Positions 28,717 to 39,112 are shown, counted from the first letter of the stretch. The stretch is 64,000 nucleotides of DNA from Pseudomonas sp. FP2196 (GCF_030687715.1 NZ_CP117445.1:5790501-5854500); one strand, 5' to 3'. The notes: generated by a model not told the origin, from the letters alone. Translations and numbers: made by a program.

Positions 28717-28725
28717 CAATGGCTC

Positions 28726-29520
28726 TTACTTGATCAGACCATCCAGCGGCGAAGAGGCGCTGGCATAGAGTTTTTTCGGCATGCGGCCGGCGAGGTAGGC
28801 CAGACGGCCCGCGACGATCGCGTGTTGCATGGCTTGGGCCATCATCACCGGTTGCCCGGCGTGGGCGATGGCCGAGTTCATCAGCACCGCGTCACAGCCC
28901 AGCTCCATGGCGATGGTAGCGTCGGAAGCGGTACCGACACCGGCATCCACCAACACAGGGATCTTGGCTTCTTCGAGGATGATCTGCAGGTTGTACGGAT
29001 TGCAGATCCCCAGGCCGGAACCGATCAGACCGGCCAGCGGCATCACCGCGATGCAGCCGATTTCTGCCAGTTGACGGGCGATGATCGGGTCATCGCTGGT
29101 GTAAACCATCACGTCGAAACCTTCCTTGACCAGCGTTTCGGCGGCCTTGAGGGTTTCGATCACGTTGGGGAACAGGGTTTTCTGGTCGGCCAGCACTTCC
29201 AGCTTCACCAGGTTGTGGCCGTCGAGCAGCTCACGGGCCAGACGGCAGGTGCGCACGGCTTCGATGGCGTCGTAGCAACCGGCGGTGTTCGGCAGGAAGG
29301 TGTAGCGATCCGGCGACAGCACGTCGAGCAGGTTCGGCTCCCCTTCGATCTGGCCCAGGTTAGTGCGGCGCACGGCGAAGGTGACGATTTCGGCACCCGA
29401 GGCTTCGATCGCCTGGCGGGTTTCTTCCATGTCACGGTACTTGCCGGTACCGACCAGCAAACGCGACTGGTAAGTACGACCGGCCAGCACAAAAGGCTTG
29501 TCGCTACGAACGATGCTCAT
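28726..29520 (-). CDS. thiG: Thiazole synthase ThiG
   Basis: 264 residues, TIM-barrel enzyme forming the thiazole ring of thiamine from deoxyxylulose phosphate, dehydroglycine and ThiS thiocarboxylate. Visible marks: [13 protein letters not shown] at the N-terminus, [15 protein letters not shown] with the Schiff-base lysine, [41 protein letters not shown] and the C-terminal LMNSAIAHA. It lies just downstream of thiS with a 60-base gap, the usual pairing. The glycine oxidase partner is not in the window. Confidence 0.96.
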   Translation of the reverse strand: MSIVRSDKPFVLAGRTYQSRLLVGTGKYRDMEETRQAIEASGAEIVTFAVRRTNLGQIEGEPNLLDVLSPDRYTFLPNTAGCYDAIEAVRTCRLARELLDGHNLVKLEVLADQKTLFPNVIETLKAAETLVKEGFDVMVYTSDDPIIARQLAEIGCIAVMPLAGLIGSGLGICNPYNLQIILEEAKIPVLVDAGVGTASDATIAMELGCDAVLMNSAIAHAGQPVMMAQAMQHAIVAGRLAYLAGRMPKKLYASASSPLDGLIK

Positions 29521-29580
29521 GGGGAATCCTCTTTAAAGGTGAGGGTCTTGCAGAATTCTGTGTCCTCGCGGGACGGGCGA

Positions 29581-29781
29581 TTAGCCGCCGCCGATGGCGT
29601 GCACAACTTCGACATTGTCGCCGTCATTGAGCGTGGTGTCGGCATGCTGGCTGCGCGGGACGATATCCAGATTGAGTTCGACCGCTACCCGGCGTCCGGT
29701 CAGATCCAGACGGGTCAGCAGGGCCGCAACGGTTTCACCGTCGGGCAGTTCAAGGGATTCGCCGTTCAACTGAATGCGCAT
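29581..29781 (-). CDS. thiS: Sulfur carrier protein ThiS
   Basis: 66 residues from ATG 29781 ([18 protein letters not shown]); the longer reading adds a non-conserved MMAALR. Ubiquitin-like fold ending in the diagnostic Gly-Gly (VVHAIGGG), which is adenylated and thiocarboxylated to donate sulfur to the thiazole ring. It lies directly upstream of thiG on the same strand. Confidence 0.94.
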   Translation of the reverse strand: MRIQLNGESLELPDGETVAALLTRLDLTGRRVAVELNLDIVPRSQHADTTLNDGDNVEVVHAIGGG

Positions 29782-29871
29782 GCGCAAGGCCGCCATCATT
29801 TTTAGGGGCTGGCATTCTAGCCCGATCAGACTAGGCGACCCAAGCCATTCATCGTGAAATGGACTACCCGG

Positions 29872-30243
29872 TCAGCTCAACCGCCAGGCGGCGAGCCCGA
29901 GGCACAGCCAGCCGACCAGAAACGCCAGCCCGCCGAACGGGGTGATGATGCCGAGCTTGCTGATGCCGGTGAGGGTCAGCAGATACAGACTCCCGGAGAA
30001 CAGCAGGATGCCGACGGTGAACGACACACCCGCCCAAGTGATCAGGCGCCCCTGAATCTGCGTGGCCAGCAGCGCAACGCCGAACAATGCCAGGGTGTGC
30101 ACCAGTTGATAGGTGACGCCGGTGTGGAAAATCGTCAGGTACTCGGGCGTCAGGCGGCTTTTCAGGCCATGGGCGGCGAATGCGCCGAGGGCAACGCCGG
30201 TGAAACCAAAGAAAGCGGCCAGCATCAGAAAGCCACGCAGCAT
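29872..30243 (-). CDS. DUF423 family membrane protein
   Basis: 123 residues with four predicted membrane helices. The N-terminal GFTGVALGAFAAHGLKSRL is the hallmark of DUF423, followed by FHTGVTYQLVHTLALFGVAL and ITPFGGLAFLVGWLCLGLAA. The function is unknown; members sit in the inner membrane. It is divergent from mtgA and separated by 74 bases. Confidence 0.88.
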   Translation of the reverse strand: MLRGFLMLAAFFGFTGVALGAFAAHGLKSRLTPEYLTIFHTGVTYQLVHTLALFGVALLATQIQGRLITWAGVSFTVGILLFSGSLYLLTLTGISKLGIITPFGGLAFLVGWLCLGLAAWRLS

Positions 30244-30317
30244 GTGGAACTCCAGTCAGACTCGATCGGCAGGGTCTGTATAATGGCCCGCTCCACGGGT
30301 TCGGCCAAGCCATCTCT

Positions 30318-31040
30318 ATGCTGCGTTCAATTTTTCGTCGTCTCACGAAGGCCCTGCTCTGGTTCGCGGGCGGCAGCGTCTTGCTCGTCCTGGTGTTTCG
30401 CTTCGTGCCGCCGCCCGGCACGGCGCTGATGGTCGAGCGCAAGATCGAATCCTGGGTCGACGGCGAGCCCATCGACCTGCAACGCACCTGGAAGCCTTGG
30501 GATGAGATCTCCGATGATCTCAAGGTAGCGGTGATGGCCGGCGAGGATCAGAAGTTTCCCGAGCATTGGGGTTTTGATTTTGGCGCTATCCAGGCGGCGC
30601 TGGCCCACAACGAACTCGGCGGTTCGATTCGCGGCGCCAGTACGCTGAGCCAGCAAGTGTCGAAGAACCTGTTTCTGTGGGCGGGTCGCAGTTACCTGCG
30701 CAAAGGCCTGGAAGCGTGGTTTACCACGTTGATCGAGGTGTTCTGGCCCAAGCAGCGGATTCTTGAGGTGTATCTGAACAGCGTCGAGTGGGATGACGGG
30801 GTGTTTGGCGCCGAGGCCGCGGCCCGGCATCACTTTGGTGTGAGTGCCAAGTCGTTGAGCCGGCAGCAGGCGAGTTATCTGGCGGCGGTGTTGCCAAACC
30901 CGCGGGTCTGGAGCGCGAGCCATCCGACGGCGTATGTGTCGCGGCGGGCCGGGTGGATTCGCCAGCAGATGAGCCAGTTGGGCGGGACCAGTTATCTGCT
31001 GGGGCTCAATGATTCCCGCCGAGCGCCTTGGGCTCAGTGA
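30318..31040 (+). CDS. mtgA: Monofunctional peptidoglycan glycosyltransferase
   Basis: 240 residues. One N-terminal membrane anchor (residues 12-30) precedes a family 51 glycosyltransferase domain that polymerises lipid II in the periplasm. The catalytic glutamate is in VMAGEDQKFPEHWGFDF near residue 76; RGASTLSQQVSKNLFLW, the second glutamate region RILEVYLNSVEWDDGVFGAEAAA, and ASYLAAVLPNPRVW follow. It has no transpeptidase domain. It is convergent with rpoH, with a REP pair and a shared terminator between. Confidence 0.95.
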   Translation: MLRSIFRRLTKALLWFAGGSVLLVLVFRFVPPPGTALMVERKIESWVDGEPIDLQRTWKPWDEISDDLKVAVMAGEDQKFPEHWGFDFGAIQAALAHNELGGSIRGASTLSQQVSKNLFLWAGRSYLRKGLEAWFTTLIEVFWPKQRILEVYLNSVEWDDGVFGAEAAARHHFGVSAKSLSRQQASYLAAVLPNPRVWSASHPTAYVSRRAGWIRQQMSQLGGTSYLLGLNDSRRAPWAQ

Positions 31041-31050
31041 CGTCAAGATC

Positions 31051-31127
31051 AAAAGATCGCAGCCTTCGGCAGCTCCTACAGCTGAAATGCGGTCCCCTGT
31101 AGGAGCTGCGGCACGCTGCGATCTTTT
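31051..31127. repeat. REP inverted pair (REPIN), AAAGATCGCAG family, mismatched halves
   Basis: The left arm 31051-31080 is of the CCTTCGGC type and the right arm 31098-31127 is of the GCGGCACGC type, so the outer parts pair but the inner 8 bases do not match well. It begins 10 bases after the mtgA stop. Confidence 0.85.
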
Positions 31128-31140
31128 GATCTGCTGAACG

Positions 31141-31177
31141 AAAACGCCCCGATCATCGCTGATCGGGGCGTTTTTTT
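31141..31177. terminator. Bidirectional Rho-independent terminator between mtgA and rpoH
   Basis: AAAACGCCCCGATCA, a short loop, TGATCGGGGCGTTTTTTT (31141-31177). The GC-rich stem is flanked by A-tract and T-tract, so it can end transcripts of mtgA (plus) and rpoH (minus). Confidence 0.9.
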
Positions 31178-31193
31178 AGTGCCGAAATACCTG

Positions 31194-32048
31194 TTATGCG
31201 GCAATCGACAACTTGAGCTTGTTCATCGCGCTCTTTTCGAGCTGACGGATACGCTCGGCCGACACGTTGTACTTCTGCGCCAGGTCGTGCAGCGTGGCTT
31301 TTTCTTCTGCCAGCCAGCGCTGGTAAAGGATGTCGCGGCTGCGTTCGTCCAGCACTTCCAGCGCTTCGTGCAGGTTTTGGTTGGAGTTGTCGCTCCAGTC
31401 GGCATCTTCCAGTTGACGCGCCGGGTCGTACCGGTGGTCTTCCAGATAGTTGGCCGGCGATTGGAATGCGCTGTCGTCGTCCGCTTCCGCGGCCGGGTCG
31501 AAGGCCATGTCATGGCCGGTCAGGCGACTTTCCATCTCGCGCACTTCCCGCGGCTCGACGCCGAGGCTTTCCGCCACACGGTGGACTTCCTCATTGTTCA
31601 GCCACGCCAGACGTTTCTTCTGGCTGCGCAGGTTGAAGAACAGCTTGCGCTGGGCCTTGGTGGTCGCGACTTTCACAATGCGCCAGTTGCGCAGGATGAA
31701 CTCGTGAATTTCCGCCTTGATCCAGTGCACAGCGAACGACACCAGACGCACACCCATTTCAGGGTTGAAACGTTTTACAGCCTTCATCAGGCCGACGTTA
31801 CCTTCCTGGATCAGGTCAGCCTGAGCCAGACCGTAGCCGGAATAGCTACGGGCAATGTGTACGACAAAACGCAGGTGGGCGAGCACCATCTGCCGAGCCG
31901 CCCCCAAATCCTGCTCATAGTAGAGACTCTCGGCCAGTTCACGCTCCTGCTCCGGCGTCAGCAATGGAATGCTGTTGACGGTGTGCACATAGGCTTCCAG
32001 GTTCGCGCCCGGAACCAACGCGTACGCAGGTTGCAAAGAATTGGTCAT
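31194..32048 (-). CDS. rpoH: RNA polymerase heat-shock sigma factor (sigma-32)
   Basis: 284 residues from ATG 32048 ([20 protein letters not shown]), with GGAGG 13 bases upstream. Sigma-70 family regions are clear: region 1.2 near [16 protein letters not shown], region 2 with [34 protein letters not shown], the RpoH-specific box [15 protein letters not shown] near residue 133, and region 4 with [20 protein letters not shown]. It directs transcription of chaperone and protease genes. It follows ftsX, the usual ftsYEX-rpoH order, after a 115-base gap that may carry its own promoters. Confidence 0.97.
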   Translation of the reverse strand: MTNSLQPAYALVPGANLEAYVHTVNSIPLLTPEQERELAESLYYEQDLGAARQMVLAHLRFVVHIARSYSGYGLAQADLIQEGNVGLMKAVKRFNPEMGVRLVSFAVHWIKAEIHEFILRNWRIVKVATTKAQRKLFFNLRSQKKRLAWLNNEEVHRVAESLGVEPREVREMESRLTGHDMAFDPAAEADDDSAFQSPANYLEDHRYDPARQLEDADWSDNSNQNLHEALEVLDERSRDILYQRWLAEEKATLHDLAQKYNVSAERIRQLEKSAMNKLKLSIAA

Positions 32049-32104
32049 ATGAAAAAACCTCCGACTTACATACTCGTGCCTTTCAGCACTGCGAAAAATT
32101 GACC

Positions 32105-32126
32105 GGGAACTCAAGTGCAAGTTCCC
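32105..32126. other. Inverted repeat in the rpoH upstream region
   Basis: GGGAACT (32105-32111) and AGTTCCC (32120-32126) flank an 8-base loop, 57 bases upstream of the rpoH start. On the rpoH strand it is preceded by seven T residues and followed by a weak T-rich stretch after a gap. It could be a partial ftsX terminator or part of the rpoH leader RNA; neither is proven. Confidence 0.4.
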
Positions 32127-32163
32127 AAAAAAACCGCAAGGCCAATCACGCGCAAAAAAGATT

Positions 32164-33189
32164 CTACTTCGGCGCCAGCTCCCTGAGATGACGTGCGACT
32201 GCAATCCATGCACCGATATAACCCAACAGCACCGCGCCAAGCAAGAGCGACAGACCGTCGGCAACTGGCACTCCGGCCAGTGCGAAATCACTGCCGTACA
32301 AGCCGGCCAGTCCAACCACCGCATCGTTCAACCAGTTCAGGCCGAACGCCAATACACCCCAGGACAGCAGTCCCGCACCGAAGCCATACAACGCGCCCAT
32401 ATAAAGGAAAGGACGACGTACATAGCTGTCGGTGCCGCCGACGAGTTTAATCACTTCTATCTCGGTGCGGCGGTTTTCAATATGAAGACGAATGGTATTG
32501 CCTATCACCAAAAGTAATGCAGAAACCAACAACACCGTCAGACCGAAGACAAAACGATCGCCGAGCTTGAGGATGGCGGCCAGACGCTCGACCCAGACTA
32601 GATCAAGTTGTGCCTGTTGTACCTTGGGCAGCTCGGAAAGTTTTTGTCTTAATGCTTCCAGGGTCGGCTTGTCGACCTCATTCGGAGTCACCAGCACCAC
32701 ACCCGGCAACGGGTTGTCCGGCAGCTCGCGCAGGGCTTCACCCAACCCGGACTGCTGCTGGAACTCTTCCAGCGCCTGATCGCGGCCGACATATTCAGCA
32801 TCAGCTACGCCAGGCATACCTTTGATCTGCTCGCGCAACGATTCGCCCTGTTCCGGGCTGGCGTCGAGTTGCAGGTACAGCGAAATCTGCGCCGCCCGCT
32901 GCCACGAGCCGCCGAGACGCTCGACGTTGTTGAGCAACAGCGACAACCCCATCGGCAGGCTCAACGCCACGGCCATCACCATGCAGGTGAAGAAGCTGCC
33001 GATCGGCTGTTTGCCGAGACGACGCAGGCTGTCGAGCAGACTGGCACGATGGCTTTCGATCCAGGCGCGGAACAGCGTGGCGAAGTCCGGGCCGTCATCA
33101 TCGTCGTGCTTTTTCTTCTTTTGCGGCTGCGGATCGGCGGCCTTGGGGGCCACGCGTTCGGAAACCTTCGGACTGCGTGTCGCACTCAT
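32164..33189 (-). CDS. ftsX: Cell-division ABC transporter-like permease FtsX
   Basis: 341 residues. A cytoplasmic N-terminus rich in lysine and aspartate is followed by a membrane helix near residue 70, a large periplasmic loop that in E. coli binds EnvC, and three further helices in the FtsX domain (from about 215). Conserved [32 protein letters not shown] and [10 protein letters not shown] are visible. With FtsE it links the divisome to activation of murein amidases. It overlaps ftsE by four bases (ATGA). Confidence 0.94.
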   Translation of the reverse strand: MSATRSPKVSERVAPKAADPQPQKKKKHDDDDGPDFATLFRAWIESHRASLLDSLRRLGKQPIGSFFTCMVMAVALSLPMGLSLLLNNVERLGGSWQRAAQISLYLQLDASPEQGESLREQIKGMPGVADAEYVGRDQALEEFQQQSGLGEALRELPDNPLPGVVLVTPNEVDKPTLEALRQKLSELPKVQQAQLDLVWVERLAAILKLGDRFVFGLTVLLVSALLLVIGNTIRLHIENRRTEIEVIKLVGGTDSYVRRPFLYMGALYGFGAGLLSWGVLAFGLNWLNDAVVGLAGLYGSDFALAGVPVADGLSLLLGAVLLGYIGAWIAVARHLRELAPK

Positions 33190-33857
33190 TCTCCGGCCTC
33201 CCCGTCGCCGATCAATCGGCCGCGTTGCAAGGTCAGCATGCGGTGACGCATGCGCGCGATCAGTGCCAGGTCGTGACTGGCGATCAGCACGCTGGTGCCC
33301 AAACGGTTGATGTCTTCGAACACGCCCATGATCTCGGCCGCCAGGCGCGGGTCGAGGTTACCGGTCGGTTCGTCCGCCAGCAGCAAGGCCGGGCGATGGA
33401 CGATGGCGCGGGCGATGCCGACGCGCTGTTGCTGACCGGTGGACAGGTCGCCGGGGTACAGATCGGTTTTATCCGACAGCGCCACGCGCTCAAGCGCCGA
33501 GTCGACACGCTTGGCGATCTCGGCCTTGGACAGCCCGAGAATCTGTAACGGCAACGCGACGTTGTTGAACACCGTGCGATCGAACAGCAACTGGTGATTC
33601 TGGAACACCACGCCGATCTGCCGACGCAGGAACGGAATCTGTGCATTGCTGATGGTGCTCAGGTCTTGCCCGGCCAGCAGCAATTTGCCGCTGGTTGGAC
33701 GCTCCATCGCCAGCAACAGGCGCAACAGCGTTGATTTGCCGGCGCCGGAATGGCCGGTGACAAACAAGAACTCGCCACGACGGACTCGAAAGCTCAGCTC
33801 ATGCAAGCCGACGTGACCGTTCGGGTAGCGCTTACCGACCTGTTCGAAACGAATCAT
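33186..33857 (-). CDS. ftsE: Cell-division ATP-binding protein FtsE
   Basis: 223 residues, an ABC ATPase. Walker [13 protein letters not shown]-loop VFQNHQLL, signature [14 protein letters not shown], Walker [14 protein letters not shown] and the H-loop ASHDL are intact. It pairs with FtsX in the inner membrane. It overlaps ftsY upstream and ftsX downstream by four bases each, giving a tight ftsY-ftsE-ftsX operon. Confidence 0.96.
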   Translation of the reverse strand: MIRFEQVGKRYPNGHVGLHELSFRVRRGEFLFVTGHSGAGKSTLLRLLLAMERPTSGKLLLAGQDLSTISNAQIPFLRRQIGVVFQNHQLLFDRTVFNNVALPLQILGLSKAEIAKRVDSALERVALSDKTDLYPGDLSTGQQQRVGIARAIVHRPALLLADEPTGNLDPRLAAEIMGVFEDINRLGTSVLIASHDLALIARMRHRMLTLQRGRLIGDGEAGE

Positions 33858-35329
33858 GAACGCTCCCGCTCGGCAAACAGTGCCTGGACAAAGGGTTCGG
33901 CCTCAAAGGTGCGCAAGTCGTCGATGCCTTCACCGACGCCGATGTAGCGGATCGGCAAACCGAACTGCTTGGCCAGGGCGAAAATCACCCCGCCCTTGGC
34001 GGTGCCGTCGAGTTTGGTCAGCGCCAGGCCGGTCAGTTCGACGGTCTGGTTGAATTGCTTGGCCTGGTTGATGGCGTTCTGGCCGGTGCCGGCATCGAGC
34101 ACCAGCAACACTTCGTGCGGCGCGTCGGCGTCGAGCTTGCCAATCACCCGACGAACCTTTTTCAACTCTTCCATCAGGTTGTCTTTGGTGTGCAGACGAC
34201 CGGCGGTGTCGGCGATCAACACGTCAATACCACGGGCCTTGGCGGCCTGCACGGCGTCGAAAATCACCGAAGCCGAATCGGCGCCGGTGTGCTGGGCAAT
34301 GACCGGGATCTTGTTGCGCTCGCCCCAGACCTGCAATTGCTCGACAGCGGCGGCGCGGAAGGTGTCGCCGGCGGCGAGCATGACTTTCTTGCCTTCCAGT
34401 TGCAGCTTCTTCGCCAGTTTGCCAATGGTGGTGGTCTTGCCGGCGCCATTGACGCCGACCACCAGAATCACGAACGGCTTGTTCTGCGAAACGATTTTCA
34501 GCGGCTGCTCGACCGGTTTGAGCATCGTTGCCAGCTCGGCCTGCAGGGATTTGTACAGCGCGTCGGCGTCGGCCAGTTCCTTGCGAGCGACCTTCTGGGT
34601 CAGGCGCTGGATGATCTGCGTGGTGGCTTCGACGCCAACGTCAGCGGTCAGCAGACGGGTTTCGAGGTCGTCGAGCAAGTCGTCGTCGATGGTTTTGCGA
34701 CCGAGGAACAGGCTGGCCATGCCCTCGCCAATGCTCGCACTGGTCTTCGACAGACCTTGCTTGAGACGGGCGAAGAAGCCGGCTTTGGTTTCTTCGGTGC
34801 GCGGGGCTTCGACAGGCGTCTCGACTGGCACTTCGACCGGCACGACCGGCGCAACGAAGACGGGTGCTGGTGCTGGCTCAGGTTGTTGAGCGACCGGCGC
34901 AACGAAAACCGGAGCAACCGGCGCAGGCTCGACAACCGGTTCAACCACCGGCGCCGGTGCGACATCGGCAACAAACGCGGCAGGCGCAGGAATCGGCGGC
35001 GTTACGTGAGGTGCGGCCTCTTCCACCAGCGCCACCGGCTCTTCGGCCACGGGCAAGGTCAGCCACGGCTCTGCAACCGGGGTCAGTGGCAACTCGGCAA
35101 CCACTTCCGGCTCAGGCTCGGCCGCCGGTTGCAGCACCGGCTCGGCACTCGGCAGAACGATCGGTGCCGGCTCTTCTTCTATTACAGGAGCAGGCGCAGG
35201 GGCCGGTTCAGGAATCGCGGGCGGCTGTTCGACGACGGGTTCCTGCGGTTTTTTACGCAGCCATCCGAACAGGCTTTTCTTCTCGCCAGCCGCAGCTGGG
35301 GTCTTCTTGTCGTCGTTGGAACCAAACAT
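33854..35329 (-). CDS. ftsY: Signal recognition particle receptor FtsY
   Basis: 491 residues. The first 170 are an acidic, proline-, alanine- and valine-rich low-complexity region typical of gammaproteobacterial FtsY, which helps membrane targeting. The NG GTPase domain follows: G1 [18 protein letters not shown]2/G3 [12 protein letters not shown] and [17 protein letters not shown]4 [11 protein letters not shown] and the C-terminal [15 protein letters not shown]. It receives SRP-bound ribosomes for co-translational insertion of membrane proteins. Confidence 0.96.
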   Translation of the reverse strand: MFGSNDDKKTPAAAGEKKSLFGWLRKKPQEPVVEQPPAIPEPAPAPAPVIEEEPAPIVLPSAEPVLQPAAEPEPEVVAELPLTPVAEPWLTLPVAEEPVALVEEAAPHVTPPIPAPAAFVADVAPAPVVEPVVEPAPVAPVFVAPVAQQPEPAPAPVFVAPVVPVEVPVETPVEAPRTEETKAGFFARLKQGLSKTSASIGEGMASLFLGRKTIDDDLLDDLETRLLTADVGVEATTQIIQRLTQKVARKELADADALYKSLQAELATMLKPVEQPLKIVSQNKPFVILVVGVNGAGKTTTIGKLAKKLQLEGKKVMLAAGDTFRAAAVEQLQVWGERNKIPVIAQHTGADSASVIFDAVQAAKARGIDVLIADTAGRLHTKDNLMEELKKVRRVIGKLDADAPHEVLLVLDAGTGQNAINQAKQFNQTVELTGLALTKLDGTAKGGVIFALAKQFGLPIRYIGVGEGIDDLRTFEAEPFVQALFAERERS

Positions 35330-35674
35330 GGAGGACGGCTATCTCACGGTAGCGACGCGCCATAAGGGCGCCCCGGCAAATAAATATTCGATGCAGAACA
35401 GACTGTGTTTCACCCAGCTTGTTCACGCGCAACATTTTGTCGAGGCGCCAAGGACGCCTCAAAGGTCGATTATTACGAAGGACTGGAACGGCATCGTCGG
35501 CGAAAACGCAGAGTTTAGCTGACAAACTCAAAGCTTCTGCCGGAAACCCATACAACCTATCGAGCGATCAAAGGCCTGATAGGCGTGGCCGCCAGTAAAA
35601 CGGATCAGTATCCTAGCACCTCCTCGCCCGCCTAGGCTAAGACCAAGCGGGCAGCCCAACAGGTTAAAAAACGA
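35330..35674. other. 345-base divergent intergenic region between ftsY and the first M16 peptidase pair
   Basis: No gene is supported here. It is somewhat richer in A and T than its flanks and must hold promoters for ftsY (minus) and the M16 operon (plus), but I could not fix a convincing -35/-10 pair. A weak AGG lies about 12 bases before the M16 start. Confidence 0.5.
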
Positions 35675-37030
35675 ATGAATGCTCTAGCCCGCCGCGCTGC
35701 AGGCCTGCTGCTCAGCACAGTCTGCCTGCCCCTTTCGGCCCTGGCGGCCGACCCGCAACCGACTCACGAATTCACCCTCGACAACGGCCTGAAGGTCGTC
35801 GTGCGCGAAGACCATCGCGCGCCGGTGGTGGTGTCGCAGATCTGGTACAAGGTCGGCTCCAGCTACGAAACCCCGGGCCAGACCGGTCTGTCCCACGCGC
35901 TTGAGCACATGATGTTCAAGGGCAGCGAGAAAGTCGGCCCCGGCGAAGCCTCGCTGATCCTGCGCGACCTCGGCGCCGAAGAGAACGCTTTCACCAGCGA
36001 TGACTTCACCGCTTACTACCAAGTACTGGCCCGCGACCGTCTGGGCGTGGCCTTCGAACTGGAAGCCGACCGCATGGCCAATCTGCGCCTGCCGGCCGAC
36101 GAGTTCGCCAGGGAAATCGAAGTCATCAAGGAAGAGCGCCGCCTGCGCACCGATGACAAGCCAATGTCCAAGGCCTACGAGCGCTACAAGGCAATGGCTT
36201 ACCCGGCCAGCGGCTACCACACGCCGACCATCGGCTGGATGGCAGACCTCGACCGGATGAAGGTCGAAGAGCTGCGCCACTGGTATCAATCCTGGTATGT
36301 GCCGAACAACGCCACACTGGTGGTGGTTGGCGACGTCACGCCGGATGAAGTGAAAACCCTTGCCCAGCGCTACTTCGGGCCAATCGCCAAACGCGACGTG
36401 CCACCGGCAAAACAACCGCTGGAACTGGCCGAACCCGGCGAGCGGCAAATCACCCTGCATGTGCAGACACAACTGCCTAGCCTGATGCTCGGCTTCAACG
36501 TACCAAGCATCGCCACCGCCGAAGACAAGCGTTCGGTCAACGCCCTGCGCCTGATTTCGGCGTTGCTCGACGGCGGTTACAGCGGTCGCATCCCGACCCA
36601 ACTGGAACGCGGCGAAGAGCTGGTGTCCGGGGGTTCGTCGAGCTACGACGCCTACACCCGTGGCGACAGTCTGTTTACCCTGTCGGCGACGCCGAACACC
36701 CAGAAGAAAAAGACCATGGCGCAAGCCGAGGCCGGTCTCTGGAAGCTGCTGGAACAACTGAAAACCACCGCACCGTCCGCCGAAGAGTTGGAACGCGTGC
36801 GGGCTCAAGTGATTGCCGGTCTGGTCTACGAGCGTGATTCGATCACCAGCCAAGCCACTGCCATCGGCCAACTGGAGACGGTCGGTCTGTCGTGGAAGCT
36901 GATGGACACCGAACTCGCCGATCTGGAAAGCGTAACCCCGCAAGACATCCAGAACGCCGCCAAGCTGTATTTCACCCGCGAACGTCTGAGCGTCGCCCAC
37001 GCCCTGCCACTGGAGACGACTCATGAGTGA
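35675..37030 (+). CDS. M16 zinc metallopeptidase, active-type subunit (pair 1)
   Basis: 451 residues with a signal peptide (cleavage probably after ALA near residue 25). The inverted zinc motif H-x-x-E-H is intact in LSHALEHMMFKG near residue 78, and the downstream glutamate lies in the conserved EENAFTSDDFTAYYQ / ELEADRM region. It has the two-domain half of the pitrilysin family, like the bacterial processing-peptidase class that works as dimers in the periplasm. It overlaps the next gene by 8 bases. Substrate unknown. A second copy of the pair lies at 39229-42070. Confidence 0.88.
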   Translation: MNALARRAAGLLLSTVCLPLSALAADPQPTHEFTLDNGLKVVVREDHRAPVVVSQIWYKVGSSYETPGQTGLSHALEHMMFKGSEKVGPGEASLILRDLGAEENAFTSDDFTAYYQVLARDRLGVAFELEADRMANLRLPADEFAREIEVIKEERRLRTDDKPMSKAYERYKAMAYPASGYHTPTIGWMADLDRMKVEELRHWYQSWYVPNNATLVVVGDVTPDEVKTLAQRYFGPIAKRDVPPAKQPLELAEPGERQITLHVQTQLPSLMLGFNVPSIATAEDKRSVNALRLISALLDGGYSGRIPTQLERGEELVSGGSSSYDAYTRGDSLFTLSATPNTQKKKTMAQAEAGLWKLLEQLKTTAPSAEELERVRAQVIAGLVYERDSITSQATAIGQLETVGLSWKLMDTELADLESVTPQDIQNAAKLYFTRERLSVAHALPLETTHE

Positions 37031-38510
37031 GCGCAAAACCCCACGCCTGTTGCTCGGCCTGATCGCCGTAACAGTCATCGGTTCCGCCGCATTTTATCTG
37101 GCTCCCGGCGCGAGAACCGACGCCAGCGAAGCGCTGGACAGCGCCAAGTCCAGCCAGAAACTGCAATCGCTGGCCGAACTCGACGGCAAGGCTCCGGCCA
37201 GCCGCAAGCTTGACGTGCAGACCTGGAACACCGCCGAAGGCGCCAAGGTGCTGTTCGTCGAGGCCCACGAGTTGCCAATGTTCGACATGCGCCTGATTTT
37301 CGCTGCCGGCAGCAGTCAGGACGGCAATGCGCCGGGGCTGGCAGTGCTGACCAACGCGATGCTCAACGAAGGCGTTGCGGGCAAGGACGTCGGCGCCATC
37401 GCGCAGGGTTTCGAAGGTCTTGGTGCAGATTTCGGCAACGGTGCCTTCAAGGACATGGCGCTGGCTTCGCTGCGCAGCCTGAGTGCCACCGAACAACGTG
37501 AACCCGCGCTGAAACTGTTCTCGGAAGTGGTCGGCAAACCGACCTTCCCGAACGACTCATTCGCGCGCATCAAGAATCAGATGCTCGCCGGTTTCGAATA
37601 CCAGAAACAGAACCCCGGCAAACTCGCCAGCCTGGAGCTGATGAAACGCTTGTACGGCGATCACCCCTACGCGCACTCGAGCGATGGCAGTGCGCAAAGT
37701 GTGCCGAAAATCACCGTGGCACAGCTGCGTGAATTCCACGCCAAGGCCTACGCGGCAGGCAACGCGGTCATCGCGCTGGTCGGCGACTTGTCTCGCGCTG
37801 ACGCCGAGGCGATAGCCAATCAGGTTTCCGCCGCCCTGCCGAAAGGCCCGGCACTGGCGAAGATCGCTCAGCCCCAGGAACCGAAAGCCAGCGTTGGCCA
37901 CATCGAGTTTCCGTCCAAGCAGACCAACCTGATGCTCGCGCAACTGGGCATCGACCGCGAGGACCCGGACTACGCCGCACTGTCGATGGGTAACCAGATC
38001 CTCGGCGGCGGCGGTTTCGGTACGCGCCTGATGAGCGAAGTGCGCGAGAAACGCGGCCTGGCCTACGGCGTGTACTCCGGCTTCAGCCCGATGCAGGCTC
38101 GTGGCCCGTTCATGATCAACCTGCAAACCCGCGCGGAAATGAGCGAGGGCACCCTGAAACTGGTGCAGGACGTTCTCGCCGATTACCTGAAAACCGGCCC
38201 GACCCAGAAAGAACTCGACGACGCCAAACGCGAATTGGCCGGCAGCTTCCCGCTGTCCACCGCGAGCAACGCCGACATCGTCGGCCAACTCGGCGCCATG
38301 GGCTTCTACAATCTGCCATTGAGTTATCTGGATGACTTCATGCGTCAGTCCCAGAGCCTGACCGTGGAACAAGTCCGCGACGCCCTGAACAAACACTTGA
38401 GCACGGACAAAATGGTCATCGTCACCGCTGGCCCGACCGTGCCGCAAAAGCCGTTACCGGCCCCATCTGACAAACCTGCCGAGCAACCGCTCGGGGTTCC
38501 GGAGCATTAA
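37023..38510 (+). CDS. M16 peptidase-like protein lacking zinc motif (pair 1 partner)
   Basis: 495 residues with an N-terminal membrane anchor or signal (residues 10-28). It has the M16 fold (DMRLIFAAGSSQDGNAPGLAVL at the start; GFGTRLMSEVREKRGLAYGVYSGF in the C-terminal half), but the place of H-x-x-E-H reads TNAMLNEG, so it cannot bind zinc in the usual way. Such non-catalytic partners form the substrate chamber with the active subunit. The overlap ATGAGTGA with the previous gene implies fixed stoichiometry. rsmD follows, overlapping by one base. Confidence 0.87.
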   Translation: MSERKTPRLLLGLIAVTVIGSAAFYLAPGARTDASEALDSAKSSQKLQSLAELDGKAPASRKLDVQTWNTAEGAKVLFVEAHELPMFDMRLIFAAGSSQDGNAPGLAVLTNAMLNEGVAGKDVGAIAQGFEGLGADFGNGAFKDMALASLRSLSATEQREPALKLFSEVVGKPTFPNDSFARIKNQMLAGFEYQKQNPGKLASLELMKRLYGDHPYAHSSDGSAQSVPKITVAQLREFHAKAYAAGNAVIALVGDLSRADAEAIANQVSAALPKGPALAKIAQPQEPKASVGHIEFPSKQTNLMLAQLGIDREDPDYAALSMGNQILGGGGFGTRLMSEVREKRGLAYGVYSGFSPMQARGPFMINLQTRAEMSEGTLKLVQDVLADYLKTGPTQKELDDAKRELAGSFPLSTASNADIVGQLGAMGFYNLPLSYLDDFMRQSQSLTVEQVRDALNKHLSTDKMVIVTAGPTVPQKPLPAPSDKPAEQPLGVPEH

Positions 38511-39112
38511 TGGCTACTCGAGCACCGAAAAAACCTGCGCACAACGTGCATAACGGCGTGAATCAGTTACGCATCATTGGTGGCGAATGGCGCAGCCGCA
38601 AGCTGAGCTTCCCCGACGCGCCGGGCCTGCGCCCGACGCCGGATCGCGTGCGTGAAACGTTGTTCAACTGGCTCGCACCGTACGTGGCCGGCGCCAAGGT
38701 CCTTGACCCGTTCGCCGGCAGCGGCGCGCTGTTTCTCGAGGCGTTGTCCCGTGGCGCGGCCATGGGGCAGGCGCTGGACGCCAGCAATATCGCGGTTTCC
38801 AGCCTTAAAGAGCACCTCGGCACGCTGCGCTGCACCAACGGTCAGGTGCAGACTGCCGACGCCCTGCGCTACCTGGAAACCCAGGCCGCTACGCCGTTCG
38901 ATCTGGTCTTCCTCGACCCGCCGTTCAACCAGAACCTGCTGCCTGCAGTGTGCACGTTGCTCGAAGAGCGTCAGTGGCTGGCCGACGACGCCTGGGTGTA
39001 TACCGAAAGCGAAACGGCACCCTCGACCCTCGGCCTGCCGGCCAACTGGCGCCTGCACCGTGAACAGAAATCCGGACGCGTGTATTACGCGCTTTGGCAG
39101 CGCAGCGCTTGA
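38510..39112 (+). CDS. rsmD: 16S rRNA (guanine966-N2)-methyltransferase
   Basis: 200 residues. The N-terminal LRIIGGEWRSRKLSF and LRPTPDRVRETLFNWLAPYV are RsmD hallmarks; SAM motif VLDPFAGSGALFLEALSRGA and catalytic motif LVFLDPPFNQNLL follow. It methylates G966 of 16S rRNA. The start overlaps the stop of the preceding M16 gene (TAATG), so it is the third gene of that operon. Confidence 0.95.
   Translation: MATRAPKKPAHNVHNGVNQLRIIGGEWRSRKLSFPDAPGLRPTPDRVRETLFNWLAPYVAGAKVLDPFAGSGALFLEALSRGAAMGQALDASNIAVSSLKEHLGTLRCTNGQVQTADALRYLETQAATPFDLVFLDPPFNQNLLPAVCTLLEERQWLADDAWVYTESETAPSTLGLPANWRLHREQKSGRVYYALWQRSA

Noticed and set aside
28027..29805. 592-codon open frame on the plus strand across trmB, thiG and thiS
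   Set aside because: It runs antisense through three well-supported genes and has no family resemblance.
36972..38447. Minus-strand open frames opposite the first M16 pair
   Set aside because: Antisense shadows of intact peptidase genes with no motif of their own.
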